Shown here in pieces: positions 56,754 to 64,000 of a stretch of DNA of 64,000 nt (its first letter is position 1; every line of letters begins with the position of its first letter). Where the stretch lies: positions 41,945 through 105,944 of the forward strand of contig NZ_JAGQCY010000013.1 in NCBI RefSeq assembly GCF_024346455.1. Reading direction: 5' to 3'. The stretch comes from Cyanobium sp. Aljojuca 7A6. Its GTDB lineage: Bacteria > Cyanobacteriota > Cyanobacteriia > PCC-6307 > Cyanobiaceae. Below the pieces are notes generated by a model that was not told where the DNA came from, made no database searches, and saw only the letters and a program-made list of their open reading frames with translations. The translations under genes were made by a program, and so were the position numbers.

Positions 56754-57752
56754 ATGACCTCCGCCCCCCACCGGCCCCAGCGGCTGCTGGTGATGCCCGA
56801 CGACGGTGTGGATGCCGTGGTCGCCCTGATCGAGGAGGCCTCCGAGCAGTTGCTCCTCAAGCAGTTCAAGCTGCAGTCGGAGGCGGTGGAGGAGGCCCTG
56901 CGGCGTGCCCAGGCGCGCGGTGTGCAGGTGCGGGTGATGCTCAATCCCCACACCTCCGGTGGCGACCGCTGGAACGACGAGGCCTTCGCCCGCCTCCAGT
57001 CCTGGGGCATCGAGACCGCCTGGACCAGTGAGGCGTTCCCCGTCACCCACGAGAAGTCGATGGTGGTCGACCGGCACACCGCCCTGGTGGCCACCTTCAA
57101 CCTGTCCGACAAATACTTCACCGAAACCCGCGACTACGGGGTGCTCACCTACAACCCGGCCGTGGTGGCGCAGGTGATCGCCGGCTTCGAAGCCGACTGG
57201 CAGCGCCTCTTCTTCCAACCCGATCTCGGCGTGGGACTGGTCTGGAGCAGCGCCCACAGCCGCGGACAGATGGCCCGCATCGTCGATGCCGCCACCCGCA
57301 CCCTCTGGATCCAGCACCCCAAGTTCGTCGATGCGGTGATCCTGGAGCGGATCATCAGTGCCCGGGAGCGGGGCGTGAAAGTGAGGGTGCTGTGCGGCGG
57401 CAAGCACGGCATCAGCGACTGGGACATCTACGACACCTTCTCTTCTCTGCGGGTGATGGAGCGCTTCGGCGTCAAGGTGCGGCGTCAGCAGCACCCCAAG
57501 CTGCACGCCAAGCTGATCCTGGTGGACGGGGCCTTCGCCCAGACGGGCTCGATGAACATCGATCGCAGTGCCTTTGATCTGCGTCGGGAGCTGGGCATCG
57601 AGAGTGATGCTCCCGAAGTGGTGGCGCGGCTGAAGGAGATGTTTGAGATCGACTGGGAGGCGGCCTCGAAGTACCACGCCCCCGATCCCCTCGATCCCAG
57701 CTGCCACGAGGAGGGGGAACTGCCGCCGGATCCCCATTTCGTGCATGACTGA
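56754..57752 (+). CDS. Phospholipase D-like domain protein
   Basis: The 332-residue protein has two HxK(x)4D motifs: VTHEKSMVVDRHTALVATFN (about 98) and KLHAKLILVDGAFAQTGSMN (about 245), the two halves of a PLD active site. It resembles cardiolipin-synthase-like or nuclease-like PLD proteins but has no membrane span or signal peptide, so a cytosolic phosphodiesterase is likely. It is the first of three plus-strand genes set between minD and minC. Confidence 0.83.
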   Translation: MTSAPHRPQRLLVMPDDGVDAVVALIEEASEQLLLKQFKLQSEAVEEALRRAQARGVQVRVMLNPHTSGGDRWNDEAFARLQSWGIETAWTSEAFPVTHEKSMVVDRHTALVATFNLSDKYFTETRDYGVLTYNPAVVAQVIAGFEADWQRLFFQPDLGVGLVWSSAHSRGQMARIVDAATRTLWIQHPKFVDAVILERIISARERGVKVRVLCGGKHGISDWDIYDTFSSLRVMERFGVKVRRQQHPKLHAKLILVDGAFAQTGSMNIDRSAFDLRRELGIESDAPEVVARLKEMFEIDWEAASKYHAPDPLDPSCHEEGELPPDPHFVHD

Positions 57753-58341
57753 ATCCCCCGCCCCCGGCACAACGCCCTCCCCGCCCGGGCTGCGGCAGCT
57801 GTTCACCGGCATGCTCATGGTGGCCCTCTCCGCCTTCGGCGGTGGCCTCTCGGCCTGGAGCCAGCGGATCATCGTGGAACAGCGCCACTGGATGAGCAAC
57901 GAGGAATTCCTCACCGGACTCACCGTGGCCCGGCTCTTTCCTGGCCCCAACCAGATCAACATGGCCGTTTACGTCGGCACGTTCTTCCGCGGCCTGCCGG
58001 GGGCCCTGGCGGCCTTGGCGGGCATGCTGCTGGTGCCGTTCACCCTGCTGATGGGGGTCGGCCTGCTGTATTTCCAGTTCCATACGCTGCCGGCGCTTGA
58101 CCGTGTGCTGGCGGGCGTGGTGGCGGCGGCGGCAGGGATGGCTCTCTCGATGGGGTTCAAAATCCTCGACCAGTACTGGAAGGATCCGATGGCCCTTGTG
58201 CTGGCGGCTGTCACCTTCGTCCTGATGACGTTCTTCCACGTGCGCCTGGTGCCGCTGGTGCTCGTGGCCGGTCCCCTGGCGATGGCCTGGTACTGGCCCC
58301 GGCCGTCCCATCCCCCTGCACCCCAGGGGGAGCGTCGCTGA
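57745..58341 (+). CDS. chrA1: Chromate transporter, first half (CHR domain)
   Basis: The 198-residue membrane protein has CHR-family signatures near SAFGGGLSAWSQRIIVE (about 30) and RLFPGPNQINMAVYVG (about 65), with five or six hydrophobic segments. Full ChrA has two such halves fused; here the halves are separate genes. Its ATG lies 8 bp inside the PLD gene end. Substrate (chromate, sulfate or another oxyanion) is not determined. Confidence 0.85.
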   Translation: MTESPAPGTTPSPPGLRQLFTGMLMVALSAFGGGLSAWSQRIIVEQRHWMSNEEFLTGLTVARLFPGPNQINMAVYVGTFFRGLPGALAALAGMLLVPFTLLMGVGLLYFQFHTLPALDRVLAGVVAAAAGMALSMGFKILDQYWKDPMALVLAAVTFVLMTFFHVRLVPLVLVAGPLAMAWYWPRPSHPPAPQGERR

Positions 58342-58955
58342 TGCCGGCCGTTCTGATCGCGGTCGCGTCCGCTGCCACGAGCTGCACCCCGATGCGGCTC
58401 AATGATCTGGGCCATCTGCTGCAGGTGATGGGCACCTTTCTGGGTTTGTCCCTGTTTTCCCTGGGGGGCGGCAACACCCTGCTGACGGAATACCACCACC
58501 TCAGCGTCGAGCAGTACTGCTGGCTGCGGCCCTCCCAGTTCGCCGACATCTACGCCTTGGCGGAAGCGGCTCCAGGCCCGAGCTCGATGATCGTGGGGCT
58601 GCTCGGCATGGGGGCCGGCTGGCCCGAGGGCCCCGGCTGGGCCCTGCTGAGCGCCTACGGCGCTGAGATCGCCATCCTGCTGCCGTCCACCTTGTTGATG
58701 GTGGTGGCCTGCCTCAGTTGGAATCGGCTGCGGGACTCCCCCTGGCGTGTGGCCTTCGAGCGGGGCCTCGGCCCCATCACCCTCGGCATTCTGTTCGCCG
58801 TGGGGGTGAAGATCCTCAAGACCGCCGACACCAACGCCGCCGGCGTTGTGGTGTCCCTGCTGGTGTGCGTGCTGATGCTGCGCACCCGGATCTCGCCGTT
58901 GTGGTTCATGGCCGTGGCCGGCGGACTGGGGGTCTTCGGCCTGATCAACCGCTGA
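58341..58955 (+). CDS. chrA2: Chromate transporter, second half (CHR domain)
   Basis: The 204-residue membrane protein has the second CHR half pattern: LSLFSLGGGNTLLTEYHHLS (about 37) and AEAAPGPSSMIVGLLGMGAG (about 74). It overlaps the first half by 1 bp (TGATG), so the pair is translated together and probably forms a heterodimeric transporter. Its end overlaps minC by 11 bp. Confidence 0.84.
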   Translation: MPAVLIAVASAATSCTPMRLNDLGHLLQVMGTFLGLSLFSLGGGNTLLTEYHHLSVEQYCWLRPSQFADIYALAEAAPGPSSMIVGLLGMGAGWPEGPGWALLSAYGAEIAILLPSTLLMVVACLSWNRLRDSPWRVAFERGLGPITLGILFAVGVKILKTADTNAAGVVVSLLVCVLMLRTRISPLWFMAVAGGLGVFGLINR

Positions 58956-59616
58956 AGTCCGGCGCCGCTGGATCGATGCGGATCTCCCCGTCCACCAGCA
59001 GGGCCTGCTCGGCCAGCCCGGGCGGTGGCAGACCTTCCGGCCCCCGGGCCACCACATCGGCAATGCGCAACTGCAGGGGTCGCAGTTGCAGAGCGACGAT
59101 GCGGGCGTCCGGGTTGCCGGCGACGCCGGCGTGGGCGATGCCCCGCAACCGCCCCCACACCAGAACATTGCCAGCAGCACTGAGGCGGGCACCGGGGTTC
59201 ACATCCCCGAGCAGCAGGACCGAACCCTCCGCCTGCAGATGGTCGCCGGAGCGCAGGGTGCCGCGATGCACCAGCAGATCGCCCGCCACGGCTGCTTTGG
59301 CTGGCGAAGGCGGCTGCGGCATCGCCGGATCGATCTCGAGTCCGAGGGCCGCGGCGGCCACCAGGGTGTCCGGCTGGCCACTGGCAACGCGCACCAGTTC
59401 CAGCTGCAGGGGGGCCAGCAGCTCCTGCAGCTGCCGCAGCTCCGGCAGGCGCAGGGGCCAGCTCCCCGCCTCCAGCACCACGCTGCCCGCCGGGGGCCGG
59501 CGGCTGCCGAGGGCGTAGCGCACTTCCTCCAGGGCACTGGCGGAGCCCTGCTGCGCCGGCAGCCGCAGCAGGTGCGGCTGCCGGTCGTCGATGGCCTGGA
59601 TCAGTGCGGCGGCCAA
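58945..59616 (-). CDS. minC: Septum site-determining protein MinC
   Basis: The 223-residue product has an N-terminal domain (about 1-110) and a C-terminal beta-helix with DLLVHRGTLRSGDHLQAEGS, LLLGDVNPGARLSAAGNVLV and WGRLRGIAHAGVAGNPDARI, the signatures of MinC. With MinD it blocks FtsZ assembly away from mid-cell. It lies 25 bp after the HD hydrolase on the same strand, and is split from minDE by the plus-strand insert. Confidence 0.93.
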   Translation of the reverse strand: MAAALIQAIDDRQPHLLRLPAQQGSASALEEVRYALGSRRPPAGSVVLEAGSWPLRLPELRQLQELLAPLQLELVRVASGQPDTLVAAAALGLEIDPAMPQPPSPAKAAVAGDLLVHRGTLRSGDHLQAEGSVLLLGDVNPGARLSAAGNVLVWGRLRGIAHAGVAGNPDARIVALQLRPLQLRIADVVARGPEGLPPPGLAEQALLVDGEIRIDPAAPDFSG

Positions 59617-59641
59617 GGCGGTGCCCAGGACTGCAGCGAAC

Positions 59642-60916
59642 CTAGAGGCCCTGGCGGCCCCCGTCCTCCTGCCGCCGCACCGCCAGGGCCGCCCGCAGGT
59701 CGTCGCTCACCTGGGCGGGGTGGATCAGCCAGGCCATGTCGACCGTCTGGCAGAGGCTGGCCACCAGGGGCGAGCGCTGCTCGAGGGCCTGCAGCCGTAG
59801 GCCATCCCAGAGCCGCAGGCCCCCGGCATAGGGGTGATACCCCCGGCTCTGGCGCTGCTGCAGGGCGCAGCAACCTTCCGCCACCAGGCCGGCCCGTTCG
59901 CACAACTGCCGCGCCATCGCCAGCAGCTCGATCTGGCCGGCCGGGGGGAGATCGCTCACGTCCGTGGCCTTGGGCAGGCGCCGCTCCAGCAGCCGCCCGC
60001 AGGGATCGGCCAGTTCCTGGGGGGCCTCCTCCCGCCAGCGCACCAGGTGGTAGCCGGTGCGGATGTCGTCGTTGGCCAGGTAACTGTCCAGATCAAGCCG
60101 GTCGCGATCCCAGAGCCAGCGGGCCATGGTGGGATCGGCCCACACCACGGCGGGGCCGAGCCGGCGGGCCACGGCGATCACCCGGTTCAGCAGCCAGTTG
60201 CAGACGATGTTGAGCCGGTGGTTGTAGACGCTCCTGTACATCAGGTGGCGCACCACCAGGTAGTGCTCCACCGCCATCAGACCGCGGGGATGCAGGGCCA
60301 GATCGCCGTCGGGCGCCAGGGTGAGGCTGGCGAGGATTCGCTCCAGGTCGAGCTGGCCGTAGCGGGTGCCGGTGCTGTAGCTGTCGCGCAGCAGGTAGTC
60401 GAGCCGGTCGCAGTCGAGCTGGCTGCTCACCAGGGCCTTGATCGCCCGGCAAGGGTGGTGGCCGTGCTCCAGCAGGTCGGCCACCAGGGCGGCCCGCCCG
60501 GGGGCCTCCGCGTCGAGCCGGTCGCGCAGGGCGGGATGGTCGCGGATCAGCCGGCCCGACCAGACCTCATGCTGCACCCCGAACATCTCCTCGCCCGAGT
60601 GGCTGAGGGGTCCGTGGCCCACGTCGTGCAGCAAGGCGGCGGCATACAAGACCCCCCGGTGCTCGGCCAGGGAGGGATCGAGCCGCTCCAACTGCTGCAG
60701 GGCCAGCCGCGCTATGGCGAGCACGCCGAGGGAATGGGTGAAGCGGCTGGATTCCGCCCCATGGAAGGTGAGGAAGGCTGGCCCCAGCTGTCGGATTCGC
60801 CGCAGCCGCTGGAAGGGCGCCGTGTCGATCAGGTCGATGGCCAGGGCTTCGGCGGGATCCTGGCGATCGAGGCGGATCGCCCCGTGCAGCGGATCGTGGT
60901 AGGTGCGCTGGCTCAT
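59642..60916 (-). CDS. HD-superfamily (SAMHD1-like) phosphohydrolase
   Basis: The 424-residue protein has the HD metal site: RFTHSLGVLAIARLAL (His, about 60), AALLHDVGHGPLSHSGEE (His-Asp, about 95) and SQLDCDRLDYLLRDSYSTG (Asp, about 168). The family includes dNTP triphosphohydrolases; the precise substrate is not given by the sequence. It overlaps ctpA by 4 bp on the same strand and precedes minC. Confidence 0.88.
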   Translation of the reverse strand: MSQRTYHDPLHGAIRLDRQDPAEALAIDLIDTAPFQRLRRIRQLGPAFLTFHGAESSRFTHSLGVLAIARLALQQLERLDPSLAEHRGVLYAAALLHDVGHGPLSHSGEEMFGVQHEVWSGRLIRDHPALRDRLDAEAPGRAALVADLLEHGHHPCRAIKALVSSQLDCDRLDYLLRDSYSTGTRYGQLDLERILASLTLAPDGDLALHPRGLMAVEHYLVVRHLMYRSVYNHRLNIVCNWLLNRVIAVARRLGPAVVWADPTMARWLWDRDRLDLDSYLANDDIRTGYHLVRWREEAPQELADPCGRLLERRLPKATDVSDLPPAGQIELLAMARQLCERAGLVAEGCCALQQRQSRGYHPYAGGLRLWDGLRLQALEQRSPLVASLCQTVDMAWLIHPAQVSDDLRAALAVRRQEDGGRQGL

Positions 60917-62205
60917 GGCGCGAGGGCTGGGGCCGCCAGTTCAGCCACCAGCAGGGTGGCGGCCGCCTGCCGCCAGGTGTCCCCGTCCCCGTCCGGCTCC
61001 AGGGGCTCAGGCTGGGACAGCAGCACGTCCGGCTCGATGCCCTGGTTCTGGATGTCGCGGCCGTTGGGGGTGAGGTAGCGGGCCACGGTCACCGCCAGAC
61101 CGCTGCCGTCGCTCAGGTTGATCAGGGTCTGGATCAGCCCCTTGCCGAAGGTGCGGCTGCCGGCCAGACGGGAGCGGCCGCCGTCCTGGAGGGCACCGGC
61201 CAGGATCTCGCTGGCGCTGGCCGTGCCGGCGTTCACCAGGGTGAGCATCGGGCCGCTGTAGAGACGGCCGGGAGTCGCCTGCTGCCGGGCGGCGATACCG
61301 CCCCGATCCTGGGTTTCGACGATCGGCTCGCCGTCGAGCAGGCCATCGGCCACCGCCAGACCGGCGGCCACCAATCCGCCGGAGTTGTTGCGCAGGTCCA
61401 GGATCAGCCCTTCGATCGGCCCGCTGCCACCAGTGGCGGTCAGCTCGGCCAGGGCGGCGCGCACCTGCTGGGGCACCGGTTCGCTGAACTGGGTGATCCG
61501 CAGGTAGCCCAGGGAGTGCCCTTCGCTCTGCAGGCGATGGCTGCGTACCGGTTGCAGATCCACTTCGCGGCGGTCGAGCAACACCTCCGAGGCCTGGCCC
61601 GCCGGGGTGCGCAGGGCCAGGAGCACGTCGCTGCCGGCGGGACCGCGCAGGCGGGCGGCGGTGCCCTCCAGCCCCAGCACGTCGGCTGGGATGCCGTCCA
61701 CCTTGAGGATCTCGGTGCCGGAGACGATCCCCGCGTCGGCGGCGGGGGAGGCATCGAGGGGGGCGATCACGACGATCCGCTGATCCCCGGCTCGCAGTCC
61801 CAGCTGCAGCCCCACGCCGGTCACGCGGCCCTGGGTGTTGGAGCGAAGGGTGGCGTACTCCTCGGGGCGCAGCATCCGGGTGTAGGGGTCGCCGATCGGC
61901 GCCAGCATGGCCTCGATCGCGTCGTAGGCCTCCACCGAGCTGGCAATCGACTTCTCCAGGGCCTTCTGGCGCAGGCGCCGCCATTGCACCGCCTCCAGCT
62001 GGGCGGGATCGACATAGCTCTGGTTCACCAGCCGCCAGGCTTCCACCACCAGCTGCTGGGCATCGCTGAGTGCCAGCGCCGGGGCAGGGAGGCACAACCG
62101 CAGGCACAGGCCCGTCACCAGGAGGAGCCGCAAGAGCCGGACCCCGCCTGGCAGCCCTGTTGCAAAGCATTGAGCCGGGATGGACCGGCGGCCCTGGTCT
62201 CTCAC
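60913..62205 (-). CDS. ctpA: Carboxyl-terminal processing protease
   Basis: The product is 430 aa from GTG 62205, with a basic start and a hydrophobic signal (LLRLLLVTGLCLRLCLPAPA). It has a PDZ domain (about 120-210) and the catalytic Ser/Lys in LVNAGTASASEILAGAL (about 310) and SRTFGKGLIQ (about 335). In cyanobacteria CtpA cleaves the C-terminal extension of the D1 precursor in the lumen; this gene may be CtpA or a paralogue. Divergent from petB by 50 bp. Confidence 0.88.
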   Translation of the reverse strand: MRDQGRRSIPAQCFATGLPGGVRLLRLLLVTGLCLRLCLPAPALALSDAQQLVVEAWRLVNQSYVDPAQLEAVQWRRLRQKALEKSIASSVEAYDAIEAMLAPIGDPYTRMLRPEEYATLRSNTQGRVTGVGLQLGLRAGDQRIVVIAPLDASPAADAGIVSGTEILKVDGIPADVLGLEGTAARLRGPAGSDVLLALRTPAGQASEVLLDRREVDLQPVRSHRLQSEGHSLGYLRITQFSEPVPQQVRAALAELTATGGSGPIEGLILDLRNNSGGLVAAGLAVADGLLDGEPIVETQDRGGIAARQQATPGRLYSGPMLTLVNAGTASASEILAGALQDGGRSRLAGSRTFGKGLIQTLINLSDGSGLAVTVARYLTPNGRDIQNQGIEPDVLLSQPEPLEPDGDGDTWRQAAATLLVAELAAPALAP

Positions 62206-62255
62206 GGGGGGGTCAGAACGATCGGTAGACTCTCGCAACCCAAGCCCCACGCTGC

Positions 62256-62930
62256 ATGGCGAACTCGTCTCCTGGCGCCAAGTCGTCCCCGATCTATGAC
62301 TGGTTTGAGGAGCGCCTCGAAATCCAGGCGATTGCCGACGATATCTCGTCCAAGTACGTTCCCCCCCACGTCAATATTTTTTATTGCCTGGGTGGCATCA
62401 CGCTGGTGTGCTTTCTGATTCAGTTCGCCACCGGCTTCGCGATGACCTTTTACTACAAGCCCACGGTGGTGGAGGCCTATACCTCGGTCCAGTACCTGAT
62501 GACCGACGTCAGCTTCGGCTGGCTGATCCGCTCAGTGCACCGTTGGAGCGCCAGCATGATGGTGCTGATGCTGATCCTGCACGTCTTCCGGGTGTATCTC
62601 ACTGGTGGCTTCAAGCGGCCCCGGGAGCTGACCTGGGTCACCGGCGTCACCATGGCCGTGATCACGGTGTCCTTCGGCGTTACCGGCTATTCCCTCCCAT
62701 GGGATCAGGTTGGTTACTGGGCCGTGAAGATCGTCAGCGGTGTTCCCGCCGCCGTCCCCGTTGTCGGCGACTTCATGGTCGAGCTGCTCCGCGGCGGTGA
62801 AAGCGTCGGCCAGTCCACCCTGACGCGCTTCTACAGCCTCCACACCTTCGTCCTGCCCTGGCTGCTGGCGGTGTTCATGCTGATCCACTTCCTCATGATC
62901 CGTAAGCAGGGCATCTCAGGCCCGCTCTGA
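62256..62930 (+). CDS. petB: Cytochrome b6
   Basis: The 224-residue subunit has the four-helix b-type heme core: [40 protein letters not shown] (two heme His), [20 protein letters not shown] and [20 protein letters not shown] (the other two His). It forms the quinol/plastoquinone-oxidising part of the b6f complex. petD follows 58 bp downstream. The N-terminal 10 residues ([10 protein letters not shown]) are a little longer than usual. Confidence 0.98.
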   Translation: MANSSPGAKSSPIYDWFEERLEIQAIADDISSKYVPPHVNIFYCLGGITLVCFLIQFATGFAMTFYYKPTVVEAYTSVQYLMTDVSFGWLIRSVHRWSASMMVLMLILHVFRVYLTGGFKRPRELTWVTGVTMAVITVSFGVTGYSLPWDQVGYWAVKIVSGVPAAVPVVGDFMVELLRGGESVGQSTLTRFYSLHTFVLPWLLAVFMLIHFLMIRKQGISGPL

Positions 62931-62988
62931 ACCCCGTTCTTCCACCTAGCCTTCCCCCACTGGTCACCAGCGCTCCGAGCTCCCCACC

Positions 62989-63471
62989 ATGCACATCCTC
63001 AAGAAGCCTGACCTCACCGACCCCAAGCTGCGGGCCAAGCTGGCCAAGGGCATGGGCCACAACTATTACGGCGAGCCGGCCTGGCCCAACGACCTCCTCT
63101 ACATCTTCCCGGTGGTGATCCTGGGAACCCTCGCCTGCCTGGTGGGTCTGGCCGTTCTCGACCCCGCCATGCTGGGCGATCGGGCCGATCCCTTCGCCAC
63201 GCCGCTCGAGATCCTTCCCGAGTGGTACCTCTACCCGGTGTTCCAGATCCTCAGGGTGGTTCCTAACAAGCTGCTGGGCATCGCCCTTCAGACGATGATC
63301 CCCCTGGGCCTGATGCTCATTCCCTTCATCGAGAGCTTCAACAAGTTCCAGAACCCCTTCCGCCGCCCCGTGGCCATGGGTGCTTTCCTGTTCGGCACCG
63401 TGTTCACCATCTACCTGGGCATCGGCGCCTGCCTGCCGATCGACAAGTCCCTCACCCTGGGTCTGTTCTGA
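62989..63471 (+). CDS. petD: Cytochrome b6f complex subunit IV
   Basis: The 160-residue subunit has [20 protein letters not shown] at the start, the three membrane helices ([20 protein letters not shown] first) and the PEWY motif in [15 protein letters not shown], which contributes to the Qo site. It shares the petBD operon and ends before a strong hairpin terminator at 63511. Confidence 0.98.
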   Translation: MHILKKPDLTDPKLRAKLAKGMGHNYYGEPAWPNDLLYIFPVVILGTLACLVGLAVLDPAMLGDRADPFATPLEILPEWYLYPVFQILRVVPNKLLGIALQTMIPLGLMLIPFIESFNKFQNPFRRPVAMGAFLFGTVFTIYLGIGACLPIDKSLTLGLF

Positions 63472-63510
63472 AGCCAGCCGGGGCTTCTGCCCCGATTGTT
63501 CTTTCCCTTC

Positions 63511-63535
63511 AGCCGCGAGCGATCGCGGCTTTTTT
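63511..63535 (+). terminator. Rho-independent terminator after petBD
   Basis: An 8-bp perfect stem AGCCGCGA/TCGCGGCT closes over GCGA and is followed by six T's. It lies 39 bp after the petD stop. Confidence 0.93.
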
Positions 63536-63539
63536 GTGT

Positions 63540-64000
63540 TCAGGCCTTCCTTTGGGTCCAGAGGCCCACAGCAGCTCTCAATCGCCCCTGGCTGCCATGC
63601 CATGGCCCATGGCTCCCAAGCAAGACACACCAGCCGCAGGAAGACGTGGCAGGGGCGCCGAACGGGGACGCGGGAACCCAGGTTGTGCAGCCCCTCCTAG
63701 GAGCCTCTGAGGTGCCCACGCACCTGGCGCCTGATGCTCCCAATAGCGTCAGGCCCTGCGCTGGTCTGCCGGGAGCTGAAGCCAGGCAAGAATCTCGCCC
63801 CTTGGCGGTGAGCCCCCAATGAGGTGATATGATTTTGGACTGCGCCCCACCAGAGCGAGAGCTCGAGGGGGAAGCGGGCTTACTGAGACTGAGAGGCGCG
63901 AGCCGACGGTGCTGTAAGTTTTCTGAGTCGCCGGGAGGCGACGCGCCGCGAGAGCCCCGGAAGGGGTGGAGCGGTAGAACCTGGACAACCAAAAAAGTTT
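63540..64000 (+). promoter_or_regulatory. Gene-free right edge; possible rRNA-operon promoter and leader
   Basis: No protein gene is convincing. A TTGGCG (63802) and TATGAT (63828) pair, spaced 20 bp, is followed by a GC-rich, hairpin-rich stretch. The end reads GAACCTGGACAACC then AAAAAAGTTT. An AACCTxGACAA-like block precedes 16S genes in many bacteria, so the window may stop at an rrn leader. This is inference; the next bases would decide. Confidence 0.35.

Overview
The window looks like the chromosome of a GC-rich unicellular picocyanobacterium of the Synechococcus/Cyanobium group. The evidence is photosystem II genes (psbB, psbT, psbM), cytochrome b6f genes (petB, petD), a fused panC-cmk gene, minCDE, and a large phycobilisome rod gene region. 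The rods carry phycocyanin (cpcBA) and one phycoerythrin (cpeBA, PE-I type with two cysteines on alpha and three bilin sites on beta). No PE-II genes (mpeBA) are present, so I infer a pink to brown 'pigment type 2' strain, possibly freshwater or brackish. That habitat is inference only.

Layout. 1-13.0 kb holds housekeeping genes: mrp (cut by the left edge), hemF, an amidase-like protein, a CCB2/CCB4-type protein, an RNase D-like exonuclease, a LpxB-related glycosyltransferase, tRNA-Cys, a methyltransferase, an aldo/keto reductase, purM, rlpA and panC-cmk. 13.0-40.6 kb is the phycobilisome rod region. It opens with a low-molecular-weight tyrosine phosphatase overlapping cpcF-cpcE. A decaying stretch follows (15.1-20.1 kb) with a broken IS630 element, two reading frames interrupted by in-frame stops, an SDR-type dehydratase and methyltransferase remnants. 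Next come ho1, a CpeS-type lyase and pebA-pebB for phycoerythrobilin synthesis, then cpeBA, cpeZ, cpeF, cpeY, cpeT and cpeS, three rod linkers, a three-gene unit with a divergent phycobiliprotein homologue, cpcBA, a CpcL-type membrane-anchored rod linker and cpcT. tRNA-Phe closes this region.

40.7-64 kb is conserved core again: comF, a DUF2470 protein, a D-ribulose-kinase-like FGGY kinase, metK, a HAD phosphatase, rpsA, nrdR, psbT, psbB, a ferredoxin, psbM, a universal stress protein, a thioesterase, dprA, prmC, tsaC, a GDT1-type transporter, tRNA-Thr, minE, minD, minC, an HD hydrolase, ctpA, petB and petD. Three plus-strand genes (a PLD-like protein and two half-size chromate transporters) separate minC from minD. 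The right edge may be the leader of an rRNA operon.

The genes of the central region form one pathway. Ho1 opens heme to biliverdin, and PebA and PebB reduce it to phycoerythrobilin. The CpeS, CpeT, CpeY, CpeZ and CpeF lyases attach it to CpeA and CpeB, while CpcE/F and CpcT act on phycocyanin. The linkers then stack the hexamers. The most novel material is the unit at 34.1-35.9 kb: an unknown protein, a phycobiliprotein-fold protein that keeps the bilin cysteine, and a pentapeptide-repeat protein, with overlapping reading frames directly downstream of cpcBA. The CpcL-type linker and an orphan CpcD-like protein are also notable.
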